Positions 18,172 through 27,832 are shown, counted from the first letter of the stretch. The stretch: 64,000 nt of DNA from Obscuribacter phosphatis_A (GCA_017303615.1 JAFLCK010000002.1:201190-265189); one strand, 5' to 3'. Notes: a model not told the origin generated them from the sequence alone. Made by a program: numbers and translations.

Positions 18172-19156
18172 TGGCGGCAATTGTGATTGCATAAGCAATT
18201 GAGCCGATGGCCAGATGCCAGGGTTGCAGCCTGGAAAATTTGAGCATAAGCAAATAGAAAGTAGCAGCGGTTATGGCCACCGCACCTGAAAGCAAGGTGC
18301 CGGTATCTAACTGCCAGGCAGTAAAAGCGACGCCGAAAGCGACAGGAAAACAGCTCTGAAACACAAGAGCGCCGCTCACATTACCAAGGGCGAGAGTGTC
18401 TTTGTTGGAACGCAGCCAAAGCACTGAATTGATTTTCTCGGGCAATTCTGTAGCCACAGGACAAATAATCAGCGAAAGGACAAGCGGCGGAATATGAAAG
18501 TCGTCTGAAAGATTTTGTATGGTCTCGACAAAGAAATAAGCACCGGTGGATATACCAAGTAAACCAAGCACAATCTGGGGCACAATCAGGCGCAAGCGCT
18601 TTGAACCAAGTTTGAGCAGGCGGTCCAAGTAAAGACTCTCAGGCTCTTCACCGACCTCGCCCTCATGGGCAAAAGACTTCCATAGATAAAAGGGATAAAT
18701 AAGCACCAAAAGAACAGCCATAGCGGGGCGCCAATAGCCCTGAGCCGGCAGAAAAGAAGCAGCCATGGCCAAAATGTAAGCGGCGATAAAAAATCGCAAA
18801 TCCCTCTTGATTACACCCTTTTTAATTTCCAGCCCAGGCTTGCGCCGACCAGAGCGAGTAAAGAGCAAACAGCTGATGCCGCAAAGCCCGAAAGTGAGCG
18901 TAGAGAGCATGAAAGGGGCACCGGCGATAGCCCCGATGCCGACCTCGGCCCCGTGTTGCTTGCCAAAAAAGATGAGAGCGACCACAGGAATGAGGGTCTC
19001 CGGTAGAGCCGTTCCCACAGCCGCCAAGACCGATCCCACTACCCCTTCGCTAAGCTGCAAACGCTGACCCAGCCACTCTATGCCGTTTGTAAAGAGCTCA
19101 GAACAAAAGACGATGAATATAAGAGTAAAAACGAGGATAACTAAGTCTAAGATCAC
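18149..19156 (-). CDS. Sodium/calcium exchanger family (CaCA) membrane protein
   Basis: The 335-residue protein has two inverted hydrophobic halves, each with an alpha-repeat. The first is GSVLAAVGTALPETLIPVVAL with GAIAGAPFMLSTLTF (about residues 42-90) and the second is IICPVATELPEKINSVLW with GNVSGALVFQSCFP (about 222-265). The acidic Glu in each TxLPE motif is the expected cation ligand. It probably exchanges Ca2+ or another divalent cation against Na+ or H+ at the inner membrane. The hydrophilic central loop is short. No regulatory Calx domain is present. Confidence 0.85.
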   Translation of the reverse strand: MILDLVILVFTLIFIVFCSELFTNGIEWLGQRLQLSEGVVGSVLAAVGTALPETLIPVVALIFFGKQHGAEVGIGAIAGAPFMLSTLTFGLCGISCLLFTRSGRRKPGLEIKKGVIKRDLRFFIAAYILAMAASFLPAQGYWRPAMAVLLVLIYPFYLWKSFAHEGEVGEEPESLYLDRLLKLGSKRLRLIVPQIVLGLLGISTGAYFFVETIQNLSDDFHIPPLVLSLIICPVATELPEKINSVLWLRSNKDTLALGNVSGALVFQSCFPVAFGVAFTAWQLDTGTLLSGAVAITAATFYLLMLKFSRLQPWHLAIGSIAYAITIAAIIHLDLT

Positions 19157-19257
19157 TGTTCACACCCGAGGTTCTTTCTGCGAGAATACCAGAAGTTTTG
19201 AAATAAGATCTAAGAACGCGACCGAAAAGTCAGAAAAGTAAGTGCGAAAATTCAGTA

Positions 19258-19542
19258 ATGATATCTATTGATGATGTAAAACATGTGGCAAAGCTTGCCA
19301 GGCTGAGCCTAACCGATGAAGAATGCCGCAAGCATTCGGAAGAACTGTCACGCATTATCGAATTCTTCGACGAGCTCAAAGGCATCGATACTGAAGGGGT
19401 GGAGCCTATGTCGCACCCCATAAGTGCCGCCAATGCCCTCAGACCCGACCAAGTAGTCAGGGCTTTCAGCCGAGAAGAGCTTATGGCCTGCGCCCCGGTC
19501 AAAGACGGCAACTTTTTCAAAGTGCCGAAGATAGGGGAATAG
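19258..19542 (+). CDS. gatC: Asp/Glu-tRNA amidotransferase subunit C
   Basis: The 94-residue small subunit of GatCAB stabilises the amidase GatA and supports formation of Gln-tRNA(Gln) or Asn-tRNA(Asn) from the mischarged precursors. It is recognised along its whole length: DDVKHVAKLARLSLTDEE at the N-terminus, the ELSRIIEFFDELKGIDTEGVEP belt, and the LRPDQV...FKVPKI tail. gatA and gatB are not next to it. Instead pyrG follows 97 bp downstream on the same strand. No clear Shine-Dalgarno is visible. Confidence 0.95.
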   Translation: MISIDDVKHVAKLARLSLTDEECRKHSEELSRIIEFFDELKGIDTEGVEPMSHPISAANALRPDQVVRAFSREELMACAPVKDGNFFKVPKIGE

Positions 19543-19639
19543 AAAGTATGAATGCAAATTTAAATTGTCGATGGGAGCGCCGAGACGGTGTAGCTCTCAC
19601 CCCCCGAAATTGGAACACAGCATTTAAAAAGGAGGCATT

Positions 19640-21346
19640 ATGAACACCAGATTTGTGTTTGTCACGGGAGGTGTAGTTTCATCTCTGGGTAAAGGCATAC
19701 TGGCCGCCTCTCTGGGTAGACTTTTGCGAGCTCGCGGCTTGACCGCCAGTATCGTCAAGCTAGACCCTTACCTCAACGTAGACCCGGGCACAATGAGCCC
19801 CTATCAACACGGCGAAGTATTCGTCACTGAAGATGGTGCCGAAACCGACCTCGACCTTGGTCACTATGAGCGCTTTATCAATGTCAACCTCGGACGGATG
19901 AACAATATCACCGCCGGTGCCATCTATAAGAGCGTCTTGGAGAAAGAACGCAAAGGCGATTATCTGGGCGGCACAGTGCAGATGATTCCCCATGTCACCA
20001 ACGAAATCAAAAACTTTCTGCGCAAAGGCGCCCTTGCTTCAAAAGCCCACGTTGTTATTGTCGAAGTTGGCGGCACGGTGGGCGATATCGAGAGCCTCAT
20101 CTTTTTAGAAGCGATCAGACAAATGCGCAAAGACGTAGGCAGAGACAATTGCTGCTATATACACGTCACCATGATTCCCAACCTCAAAACCACCAGCGAG
20201 CTAAAGACCAAACCAACTCAACATTCGGTCGACACACTGAGAAGCCGCGGTATCCAACCCGACATTTTGGCTTGCCGTACCGAGAAAAATCTGGGCACTT
20301 CCATTAGAGAAAAACTTTCACTCTTTTGCGACGTAGATCCAAACTGCGTTATTCAATGTCGTGATGTACAGCATCTTTACGAAGTACCTCTTAACTTGGA
20401 ACAAGAAGGTCTGGCAGAAAGAGTGCTGGAAAAACTAAGACTGCCTAACACCGAACCAGATCTAGCCGCCTGGCAAGACCTTGTCGAAAGAGTCAAGCAT
20501 CCGGAAAAACAAGTGACGGTAGCCATCGTAGGCAAATATGTCATGCTCTCAGATGCCTATCTATCTGTGGTTGAATCACTGAAGCATGCCGGCGCCAAAC
20601 TCTCCACCCAGGTCAATATCAAATGGGTGCTCTCTGAAGACATCGAGAAACACAACGCTGAAACTTATCTCGCTGATGTAGACGGAATCTTGGTGCCGGG
20701 AGGCTTCGGCGACCGAGGCATCGAAGGCAAAATCGCCGCCGCCGGCTATGCCCGCAAAAACAATATTCCTTTCCTAGGTCTTTGCCTAGGTATGCAAATT
20801 GCAGTAATCGAATTTGCCCGTAATGTGGCTGAGATGCCCAATGCCCATTCCACCGAATTCGATGCCGCCAGCCCCTTCCCTGTTATCGATTTGATGCCAG
20901 ACCAACATAGTGTCACCCACAAAGGCGGCACCATGAGACTGGGACGTTATCCTTGCCTGCTCAAGGCCGGCAGTATAGCAGCGAAAGTCTATGGTCAAAC
21001 CGAAATTTCGGAAAGACACAGACATCGCTATGAAGTAAATAACGACCTCAGAGAAGACCTGGCTAAAAAGGGTCTAGTCTTCTCTGGTCTTTCGCCTGAC
21101 GAAAGATTGGTAGAAATGATCGAACTTCCCGGTCATCCCTACTTTGTCGCTTGTCAGTTCCACCCCGAACTGAAAAGCCGCCCAGACCAAGCCCATCCGC
21201 TCTTTGTCGGACTGGTGGAAGCGATGATCAAAGAAGCCGATATGAAAGGCAAAGCCAATATAATTGCCGCTAAAGAAACTCTCTCTAAAGACGGCCCCGT
21301 CTCTAAAGATGGCCCTGCCTCCAAAGCCGTCAATCAAACAAGATAG
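19640..21346 (+). CDS. pyrG: CTP synthase
   Basis: It converts UTP, ATP and glutamine to CTP. The N-terminal synthetase domain shows FVTGGVVSSLGKGI, KLDPYLNVDPGTMSPYQHGEVFVTEDGAETDLD and VEVGGTVGDIES. The C-terminal class-I glutaminase has VPGGFGDRG, the nucleophile Cys in GLCLGMQ, and the His/Glu pair in FHPE. A near-perfect AAGGAGG lies just upstream of the ATG. The C-terminus carries a short, non-conserved Ser-Lys-Asp-Gly repeat tail beyond the usual end, explaining the length of 568. The next gene starts 8 bp after the stop. Confidence 0.97.
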   Translation: MNTRFVFVTGGVVSSLGKGILAASLGRLLRARGLTASIVKLDPYLNVDPGTMSPYQHGEVFVTEDGAETDLDLGHYERFINVNLGRMNNITAGAIYKSVLEKERKGDYLGGTVQMIPHVTNEIKNFLRKGALASKAHVVIVEVGGTVGDIESLIFLEAIRQMRKDVGRDNCCYIHVTMIPNLKTTSELKTKPTQHSVDTLRSRGIQPDILACRTEKNLGTSIREKLSLFCDVDPNCVIQCRDVQHLYEVPLNLEQEGLAERVLEKLRLPNTEPDLAAWQDLVERVKHPEKQVTVAIVGKYVMLSDAYLSVVESLKHAGAKLSTQVNIKWVLSEDIEKHNAETYLADVDGILVPGGFGDRGIEGKIAAAGYARKNNIPFLGLCLGMQIAVIEFARNVAEMPNAHSTEFDAASPFPVIDLMPDQHSVTHKGGTMRLGRYPCLLKAGSIAAKVYGQTEISERHRHRYEVNNDLREDLAKKGLVFSGLSPDERLVEMIELPGHPYFVACQFHPELKSRPDQAHPLFVGLVEAMIKEADMKGKANIIAAKETLSKDGPVSKDGPASKAVNQTR

Positions 21347-21353
21347 TGAAAAA

Positions 21354-22616
21354 ATGTCCATGAGCACCGTTCAAAAAAACAAGCCCGCCGCCTTCACTTT
21401 AGTTGTCGCACTAATGACGATGGCCCTTGGTCCTGCCACCAATGCAGTCTTAGCCCAAGGTACCAGTCTTGAAATTAGCGAATTGAAAGACCAGAAGACC
21501 AAGTTAGATGCTGCAAAAGCCGGCGGCGAAACTGACGAGGCCAAGCCCTCAACCAAAGAAACAGATAAGACTTCTGATAAGAGTTCTGATACGCCTACTG
21601 CTGCCGAGCCTGAAAAAGACAAAGAGAAGACCGGCACCAATAGCGAGCCTGGTACCGCCGGTGAAGCCAAAGAAAAGACCGGCGCTAGCAGCGAGCCTGG
21701 TATCGCCGGCGAAGCCAAAGAAACTGCCAGCCAAAAGGCGGAAGAGCTGGCAAAACTAAGCGGACACATTAGCTGGTGCAAATCAATTGCCTTTAGCCCC
21801 GACGGCAGCAAAGCCATTTCGGGCAGTGATGATGACACAGTGAGATACTGGGACCTCACCACCGGCAAAGAAATCAAAAGACTGGACGGTCACGAAGACA
21901 ACGTCAATAGTGTCGCCTTTTCACAAGATGCCACTAAAGTTGTCTCGGGCAGCATCGACAAGACTCTCAAAATTTGGAACCTGGAAACGGGGTCCTGCGA
22001 AAAGACTTTAAAAGGTCATGCCAATTTCATAACTGCTGTCACTTGGGCGCCGGGCGGCAAGCAAATAGCCTCGGCCGACTATGACGGTACTATTCATATA
22101 TGGGATGTCGACAGCGGCAAGACAGTCACTGTCCTGACCGGCAGACCAACGACCATACGCTGTCTAGCCTTCACCCCCGACGGTGCTTATTTATTTTCTG
22201 GCGCCAGCGATAGACAAATCACCCAGTGGAAGCTTAAGGACGGCAGCCAAGTCAGACAACTGTCGGGGCATAAAGGCGATATCACCGCCCTTGATGTAAA
22301 AGGCGACGGCAAGACCCTGCTTTCAGCCAGCCGCGATTTGTCTTTGAGACTCTGGGATGTGGCAAGCGGCGCCGAAACAAAAAAACTAGTTGGACACGGC
22401 GACTGGATAGTGAATGCCGCATTTTGCGATGACGGCAATATAGTGAGCGGCAGTCTCGATAAAACCTTTAGACGCTGGTCGACCGAAGGCAACGAACTAA
22501 ACTGCTATACCATGAATAGTTTCGGCATGTGGAGCCTGGCTTTCACCAAAGACGGCAAGAAAGCCTTAACCGGCAGCAATGACTATACTCTGCGCTACTG
22601 GAAGCTTTCAGACTAA
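21354..22616 (+). CDS. Exported seven-bladed WD40-repeat protein
   Basis: After a probable signal peptide (AFTLVVALMTMALG...AQG, about residues 10-36) comes a Lys/Glu/Thr-rich linker with an internal duplicated unit (EPG-T/I-AGEAKE). Then seven WD40 repeats ending in YWDL, IWNL, IWDV, QWKL, LWDV, RWST and YWKL form a complete beta-propeller, about residues 130-421. It should be a periplasmic or surface interaction platform. The frame is open from within pyrG, but I choose the ATG at 21354, 8 bp after the pyrG stop, because the signal peptide starts there. It is tail-to-tail with the DUF1643 gene (4-bp overlap). Confidence 0.85.
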   Translation: MSMSTVQKNKPAAFTLVVALMTMALGPATNAVLAQGTSLEISELKDQKTKLDAAKAGGETDEAKPSTKETDKTSDKSSDTPTAAEPEKDKEKTGTNSEPGTAGEAKEKTGASSEPGIAGEAKETASQKAEELAKLSGHISWCKSIAFSPDGSKAISGSDDDTVRYWDLTTGKEIKRLDGHEDNVNSVAFSQDATKVVSGSIDKTLKIWNLETGSCEKTLKGHANFITAVTWAPGGKQIASADYDGTIHIWDVDSGKTVTVLTGRPTTIRCLAFTPDGAYLFSGASDRQITQWKLKDGSQVRQLSGHKGDITALDVKGDGKTLLSASRDLSLRLWDVASGAETKKLVGHGDWIVNAAFCDDGNIVSGSLDKTFRRWSTEGNELNCYTMNSFGMWSLAFTKDGKKALTGSNDYTLRYWKLSD

Positions 22617-23149
22617 GTAGGCAATTGAAATAGAATTGCCGGAGCTTTCTTGAGCTTGGTGTCCGACCTGACATAAAGGGGATGCCTGGGCGTGCCTCTT
22701 GTTGTCATTTCAATGACAAGACAACGAGCAGGATCAATATTCGCCAATACTTGGGCAATGCGCTCGGGACAGAAAAGAGCGTCATTGCCCCAAGCCAACA
22801 ATGTATGCCTGGAGACCGCCTGGCTGAACTGCATATAAAAGTCATTCTTTCTGCCCCAAAGCCGCCCGATAGGGTCCCGCGCCTGCCTGAGCAACTGTGG
22901 ATAGGGCGTGATATAGGCAAAAAGATTTGTCACCACAAAACCATCATAGCCGTTGGCTATGGCTAGGCGTCGACAACTGGCGATAGTGGGGTCATCGGCG
23001 GTGGCATCAGCCAAAGAAGGATTAAGCATGACAATAGACAAGAAATTATCATGCTCACACGCTTTGAAATTGCGCCATAACAAATAACGATACTGTTTTC
23101 TCTTGTCGAAAAGAGCACCGTCGACACTCAAGTCTATAGACTTAGTCAC
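22613..23149 (-). CDS. DUF1643 family protein
   Basis: The 178-residue soluble protein shows the family pattern: RYLLWR, the strongly conserved VMLNPSLADATADDPTIASCRRLA, GYDGFVVTNLFAY, a central DPIG...N region and LAWGN. The biochemical function of the family is not established; members are often near mobile or phage genes. Its start overlaps the stop of corA by 4 bp (ATGA), so the two genes are probably translationally coupled. Confidence 0.85.
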   Translation of the reverse strand: MTKSIDLSVDGALFDKRKQYRYLLWRNFKACEHDNFLSIVMLNPSLADATADDPTIASCRRLAIANGYDGFVVTNLFAYITPYPQLLRQARDPIGRLWGRKNDFYMQFSQAVSRHTLLAWGNDALFCPERIAQVLANIDPARCLVIEMTTRGTPRHPLYVRSDTKLKKAPAILFQLPT

Positions 23150-24315
23150 GATTGGTTGGAATTAGCCGGAGCCGCAGCCGGAGCCGGAGCCGCAGTTTTA
23201 GGCGAATCGCCGCTTTCCAGTCGTTTGAGCGGCTTCAAGATAAACATAAAGAGGGCCGCCGAAAGCGAAACCATAAGCACTATGGCTATAGGATAACCAT
23301 AAAACCAGTTCAACTCAGGCATGTTATAGGGTGATGATTCGGGATTGAAGTTCATACCGTAGATGCCGGCCACAAGGGTGGGTGGCGCACAAACAGTGGT
23401 GATCACGGTTAGTACTTTCATCACCTCTGATAGACGATTAGAGGTGGTGGACAGATAAACATCCATCAAGTCGGAACAAAGTTCGCGGTATGTATCGATA
23501 AAGTCGGCAATCTGCACCACATGATCGTGGCTATCGCGCAAATGCAAAAGTGTATCGGCGGTGAAATAATCGGGACTGTTGCGCAGCATCGAGCTGAGGG
23601 CTTCTCTGAGCGGGAAAAGGGCGCGACGCATAGCCAAAAGTTCACGCTTGATCGAATGCAGCTTTGTGACCGTACGCTTGCTTGGTGCATCGAGAATCTC
23701 GTCTTCCATATTTTCGAGCTTCTCGCCGAAATATTCCAAAATTGGATAATAACAGTCGATGACACTATCTATAAGGGCATAGGCAAGATAGTCGGCACCG
23801 GCAGAGCGCATGCGCCCCTGTCCTTTTCTGATGCGCTCAAGCACCGGCTTGGTGGCATCGATTGGACCTTCCTGAAAGGTGATGACAAACTTGTTGTTGA
23901 AATAAAGGCTGACCTGCTCCTGTTTCAGCTCATCTTTGGCTTCCATCATATGGGCGATGAAAAAGCAGCAGTCATCGTAAGTTTCAAACTTAGCCCGTTG
24001 ATGCACCGTAACAATATCTTCCAAAGCGAGCGGGTGAATCTTGAATAAATCGCCCAGCCACTTAATCTTCTTGTCGCTAGCCAGCCCCTCGACATTTATC
24101 CAAACCACCGGCCACTTCTCAAGCTGAGAAACCACCCTGGTTATCTCGACCCGATGCTCTTCTAAGAGGCGCTCGCCGTCATAACAAATCAAGCTTATTT
24201 CTGTTTGCGCCGCTTCCGGATCAAAGGTCAAAGACTCGGGTCCGACGCCTGCCACCATATACGGTATGGTCATCGTGGTCCGAATAGATTTGCGTATTGT
24301 CTTTCGATGAGACAC
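23146..24315 (-). CDS. corA: CorA-type magnesium/cobalt transporter
   Basis: The 389-residue product has a long cytoplasmic alpha/beta domain followed by two C-terminal membrane helices. The signature YGMN occurs at the mouth of the first helix (LVAGIYGMNFNPE), followed by an acidic-poor loop and the second helix (IAIVLMVSLSAALFMFIL). This gives the pentameric Mg2+ channel of the inner membrane. The C-terminus is Ala-Pro-rich. The frame extends to a GTG at 24342, but the GTG at 24315 has GGGAG 6 nt upstream and is preferred; a further ATG at 24273 is possible. It is followed by the DUF1643 gene with a 4-bp overlap. Confidence 0.9.
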   Translation of the reverse strand: MSHRKTIRKSIRTTMTIPYMVAGVGPESLTFDPEAAQTEISLICYDGERLLEEHRVEITRVVSQLEKWPVVWINVEGLASDKKIKWLGDLFKIHPLALEDIVTVHQRAKFETYDDCCFFIAHMMEAKDELKQEQVSLYFNNKFVITFQEGPIDATKPVLERIRKGQGRMRSAGADYLAYALIDSVIDCYYPILEYFGEKLENMEDEILDAPSKRTVTKLHSIKRELLAMRRALFPLREALSSMLRNSPDYFTADTLLHLRDSHDHVVQIADFIDTYRELCSDLMDVYLSTTSNRLSEVMKVLTVITTVCAPPTLVAGIYGMNFNPESSPYNMPELNWFYGYPIAIVLMVSLSAALFMFILKPLKRLESGDSPKTAAPAPAAAPANSNQS

Positions 24316-24459
24316 TGACGACTCCCGCTTGTTTCTAATCACTCTTGAAAGCTTTGCACAGTAAAAGATTAATATAAGAGGGCAGGCGGAAGCAAGCAGA
24401 ATAGCGATCTAATATGTGGTAATCTGCCAAGACAGGGAAACAACTTGAGGATTGACATC

Positions 24460-25206
24460 ATGACGACTCCTCTTGCCAGCGTCGGCTTCAAAATATTCAG
24501 CCCGGAAGAGGCCCAGCAACTAGCCGGTACCGTCGCCGAGAGAGGCGAGCGCGTAGGTACCGCTCTAGGTTATTACATGGTGCTCAAGACCGGCACCCGC
24601 TCGCAACTGTGGGCAAAACTAGACGAAGAGAACCGCCCCTATTCTATTTGCCCCCACTATGACGGCGATTCACGCACTAAAGTGTTGCTTTCACAAAGGC
24701 TCAAGTATAATAATCGCCCCCTTGACGGGCGCTATCTTGCCTGGGTAAATCCCAATTCGAACACACCCGGCTTAGGCGGTCTGCCCGGCGACTATACAAT
24801 TATTTTTGAGTGTCCTGATTATGCCTACTGCAATTTTATGGAAGTGCCCTGTGTCACCACAGTGCAGCTAACTGCAGCCGCCAAAGACATAAGCATCTTC
24901 AACAGCAAAGAAGAATACCGCGAGTATGCCAACAAGATTTGTCCTATCGGCAGTGTCATGACCGCCGGTACCACCGGTGCCGCCACACCGGCCTATCTGC
25001 CCGACGCCTATATATGCGCCGAAGTTTTGCAGACTCAGGTCTTTGAAAATCCCTACACTCACTATTATTTTCAATGGGCTCTGGTGCAAGCCGGTGCCGC
25101 CCAATTCGACGTCTGCGTCGATGCCGCCATCTTAGAAATACCAATGGTGGCAGGCGGAGTTGTCGCCGGTAATTTCCATGTTTCCGGACGCATAGTCTTG
25201 GAATGA
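24460..25206 (+). CDS. Uncharacterised soluble protein
   Basis: I do not recognise this 248-residue protein. It lacks a signal peptide and membrane segments, is rich in aromatic and Gly residues, and has a central block YLAWVNPNSNTPGLGGLPGDY and several Cys that are not in a metal-binding pattern. The ATG at 24460 has GAGG 9 nt upstream and is preferred over the TTG at 24445. It lies between divergent corA and a convergent orphan gene. Confidence 0.55.
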   Translation: MTTPLASVGFKIFSPEEAQQLAGTVAERGERVGTALGYYMVLKTGTRSQLWAKLDEENRPYSICPHYDGDSRTKVLLSQRLKYNNRPLDGRYLAWVNPNSNTPGLGGLPGDYTIIFECPDYAYCNFMEVPCVTTVQLTAAAKDISIFNSKEEYREYANKICPIGSVMTAGTTGAATPAYLPDAYICAEVLQTQVFENPYTHYYFQWALVQAGAAQFDVCVDAAILEIPMVAGGVVAGNFHVSGRIVLE

Positions 25207-25225
25207 GCCACTATATTTTGAGCCA

Positions 25226-26548
25226 CTATCTTTGGTGGCTTACTCGATGATCTAAAGATCTAATGATAGAAAGAGCCCAGGTCTGATCGTCTTCTTCTTC
25301 AAAACAGATGGTCACTTGGGCAAATGTACCTTCCGCCGAAGCAACACCTCTAAGCATCCAAAATTCAGCGTCTTCTTCGGTAATCTTTTCAAAGAAGGCT
25401 CGCCCAAAGATGCCGTTGCGTTCATAGCGCACCGGGTCATCGATTACCTTGATTTTGCGCAGTATTTCTTCGGCATCAAGCGGCTGACCAGCGGCATCAG
25501 TAGCCGACATACAGGTGACGCGTACATTGCGTGTCTCATCATAAGCTAAAAAGGTCTGCCCTTCTTCCAGCTCTTCTACAAAGGTGCCGGGTATGGCAAT
25601 CGACCAACCGCCGCCTAAATTCTTGCGCACATCATAACGCCGGTAGCCGACCAGACTCAGTCTTGCCTGGCGAAAGTCGCTCTGATCGGCTTTCTCCTCT
25701 ATAAAGGCAGACATTTCGCAATCGCTGCCCGAATTGGCAATAATCTGGGCCCATTCCCGCCAGGGAAATTCTAAGTCAGGATCGAGATTGTAAGCTGAAT
25801 CGAGGTGCCGCAAGACTGTCTCATTCAGCTCAGCTTCGCTTTCGGTGAGAGGCTCACGCCATCTCATGGCGTTCCACATATAACAAAGCGCCCGACCAAG
25901 ATGATACTCGGCGCCATGACCATCCTCCCACCAAGGAAAGATATCGCGACCGAGAGAAGGTTCACGGGTAACGGCTTGCAACCAGTGCATGTCGCGCGGA
26001 CCAAGCTGGGTCAAAATAGGTTCACTGACATCAAACTGATGCCCATCGAAAGGCATAGCCAGATGAAACTTAGCCCCTTCCCGGGACAATTCAGAGACGC
26101 GCTTACTGAGTGCCCCCATCCAGCGATTAAACTCTTCATAAAGCCGCTCTTTATCACCGGTTTCAAAAAAGCCGGTCTCATCCAACGCTTCTGCTTCTTC
26201 TTCCGAATACCAGTCGAGACCAAAGCACTGAGCCAGTTTTCTTAAAAGATCACAGATAAAAATATGATAGCCCGGTCCAGCTGAAGAAGTGGCGGCAGCC
26301 ACCAAAAGCTCGTCTTCAGACAAAGGTGAGAGCATAATCGGTTCAGCCCCAGGATGCAGCAAGAGCATCAAACAAGGGTTGCCTTCATCATCTTCGGTCC
26401 ACTGGGACCATTCCAATTCGTCAAAGGCAACATTAGAGATCCAGCGTTCAAACTCTTCCAATGTGGCGCGGTCAAACACCGCAGACACCTTTTCAGAATT
26501 AACGCCCTTGCCTGAAAAGCGCCCCTTCAAATAAAGTCCAAGACTCAT
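25226..26548 (-). CDS. Uncharacterised protein, acidic, about 440 residues
   Basis: The product is acidic, Trp-rich and soluble. The N-terminal 160 residues and the middle helical part (HLGRALCYMWNAMRWREPLTESE) are unfamiliar. The last 120 residues begin with GGWSIAIPGTFVEELEEGQTF and look like a PsbP/DcrB-type beta-rich domain, which is a weak structural impression. AGGAGG lies 4 nt upstream of the ATG at 26548, which I prefer to the ATG six codons earlier. The function is unknown. Confidence 0.6.
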   Translation of the reverse strand: MSLGLYLKGRFSGKGVNSEKVSAVFDRATLEEFERWISNVAFDELEWSQWTEDDEGNPCLMLLLHPGAEPIMLSPLSEDELLVAAATSSAGPGYHIFICDLLRKLAQCFGLDWYSEEEAEALDETGFFETGDKERLYEEFNRWMGALSKRVSELSREGAKFHLAMPFDGHQFDVSEPILTQLGPRDMHWLQAVTREPSLGRDIFPWWEDGHGAEYHLGRALCYMWNAMRWREPLTESEAELNETVLRHLDSAYNLDPDLEFPWREWAQIIANSGSDCEMSAFIEEKADQSDFRQARLSLVGYRRYDVRKNLGGGWSIAIPGTFVEELEEGQTFLAYDETRNVRVTCMSATDAAGQPLDAEEILRKIKVIDDPVRYERNGIFGRAFFEKITEEDAEFWMLRGVASAEGTFAQVTICFEEEDDQTWALSIIRSLDHRVSHQR

Positions 26549-26592
26549 ACGACCTCCTAAAGGCATTCTACTAGAAAGAGCAGATTAAGTTC

Positions 26593-26638
26593 TGCTCAGT
26601 TCTCTCTAAATAACCTCAGTTCTCGGTTGAGCTGAGCA
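26593..26638 (+). promoter_or_regulatory. Operator-like repeats before the 26655 gene
   Basis: CTCAGTTCTC occurs twice (26595-26604 and 26615-26624) exactly 20 bp apart, i.e. two helical turns, on the same face of the DNA. An outer inverted repeat TGCTCAG...CTGAGCA spans 26593-26638. It sits between two divergent genes and just before the Shine-Dalgarno of the secreted-protein gene, as expected for an operator. Confidence 0.35.
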
Positions 26639-26654
26639 CAACGGAGGAAAGAAA

Positions 26655-27140
26655 ATGTCGGTGTTTGCCAGCAAAAGTGAAAAGGTCAATGGGCTCAGGC
26701 TCTTCAAGATGTCAAAGGCGCCTATAATGCTGGCATCATTGGCACTTTTCTGCTTTAGTCAAATGCAGGCACAAGCGGCACCTTCGCTGAAGGACAGCGA
26801 ACTGAAGACCACTGCCATGGACGAAATCTTGCAGACAGAAAGGGTTCTCACCAGCCAGGGGCTCGGCAGAGCAGACAGAAAAGGTGAAAGAGTCAGCCTA
26901 CTCACCACAGCCAATGGTTCAATAGAAAAGGTAACCGGTTCTTTCGGCAGCATCACCACCGAAAGACCTAAGCAGGGCAAGCTCATATCAAGAGAGACAA
27001 CCATTCTTTCCACCTCGCCCATCCCTGGTTTGATAAAGACCACAGTGGAGGACTTCAGCGGCGACCTGGAAAAAGTGACCAACTTTTACAGCGATGGACA
27101 CAGCGAAACCACTGTCTATAAGTGCGGGAGCAAAATCTAA
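26655..27140 (+). CDS. Small secreted protein of unknown function
   Basis: The 161-residue protein has a signal-peptide-like hydrophobic segment (about residues 22-42, ending AQAA). A mature part of about 115 residues follows, rich in Thr, Ser and Lys with alternating beta-like pattern (RVSLLTTANGSIEKVTGSFGSITTERP). There is no cysteine pair or catalytic motif. A GGAGG Shine-Dalgarno is close to the ATG. The second ATG (residue 19) could also be the start. I do not recognise a family. Confidence 0.6.
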   Translation: MSVFASKSEKVNGLRLFKMSKAPIMLASLALFCFSQMQAQAAPSLKDSELKTTAMDEILQTERVLTSQGLGRADRKGERVSLLTTANGSIEKVTGSFGSITTERPKQGKLISRETTILSTSPIPGLIKTTVEDFSGDLEKVTNFYSDGHSETTVYKCGSKI

Positions 27141-27188
27141 AAGCAAGATCTTCAGGAAAGAGCTAAAGAAAAAATGTTTAGAACCGCT

Positions 27189-27731
27189 CTAAAGATCGGC
27201 AGACCATTTGCTTTTTTCCACCCGGCGCAGATCTTCTAACTGACTGACCGAACGCAGAAAGCTCTCTAGCTTTGGTAATTCATCGTCGGCGGCATCGCCC
27301 AAAAAAGGCCGAACAATCAATGCATTTCCATAATGACGGTTCACTTTGCGCAATTCATCATCGACAATCAGCACTCTAGCTAGACTGATGCCGTTCTTTT
27401 CGATATGGCGCAGATCTTTTGCATAGTAAGTCTCACGCTTAAAGTGATCAAAGCGCTCGGTGCAACGTTCCCGCCCCCAGACAAAGAGCGGCTCAGGCTG
27501 TCCTTTCATTAGTTGCCGGCAAATAGGACCGACATAAGACAAGGTGGCCGAAGACCAGAAGCCAAGGCGAAAGTGCTCGCCCATAGCGGCCAAGAAAGAG
27601 CGAGCATGCGGACGAAAATAGACAAAATAGGGGCCAAGCAGCATGTCATGCGGCTCACCCTCTGACAAAGGGTTTTCCTGCCCCCTTATCAAAGTTTCGT
27701 CTAAATCAAGAATGAGCAGCGGCTTTTCCAT
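27189..27731 (-). CDS. FCP1/NIF-type HAD phosphatase
   Basis: The 180-residue haloacid-dehalogenase-fold protein has motif I ILDLDETLIRG (nucleophile Asp9, general acid Asp11), a motif II region FWSSATLSYV, and motif III/IV with LARVLIVDDE. The size, the YFRPHARSFLAAM block and the absence of a large cap match the FCP1/SCP (NLI-interacting factor-like) group, protein phosphatases in eukaryotes whose bacterial members are poorly studied. The ATG at 27731 starts nine codons inside the longest frame and directly precedes the first strand. Confidence 0.8.
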   Translation of the reverse strand: MEKPLLILDLDETLIRGQENPLSEGEPHDMLLGPYFVYFRPHARSFLAAMGEHFRLGFWSSATLSYVGPICRQLMKGQPEPLFVWGRERCTERFDHFKRETYYAKDLRHIEKNGISLARVLIVDDELRKVNRHYGNALIVRPFLGDAADDELPKLESFLRSVSQLEDLRRVEKSKWSADL

Positions 27732-27832
27732 ACTAAGATTCAAGCACTTTTGCTTCAATTTTGGCTTAATTTGTTGAGGCTCTGCTAGAGTATCCGCTAC
27801 CAGAAATCAACAAACTATCCAGAACACTTAAA

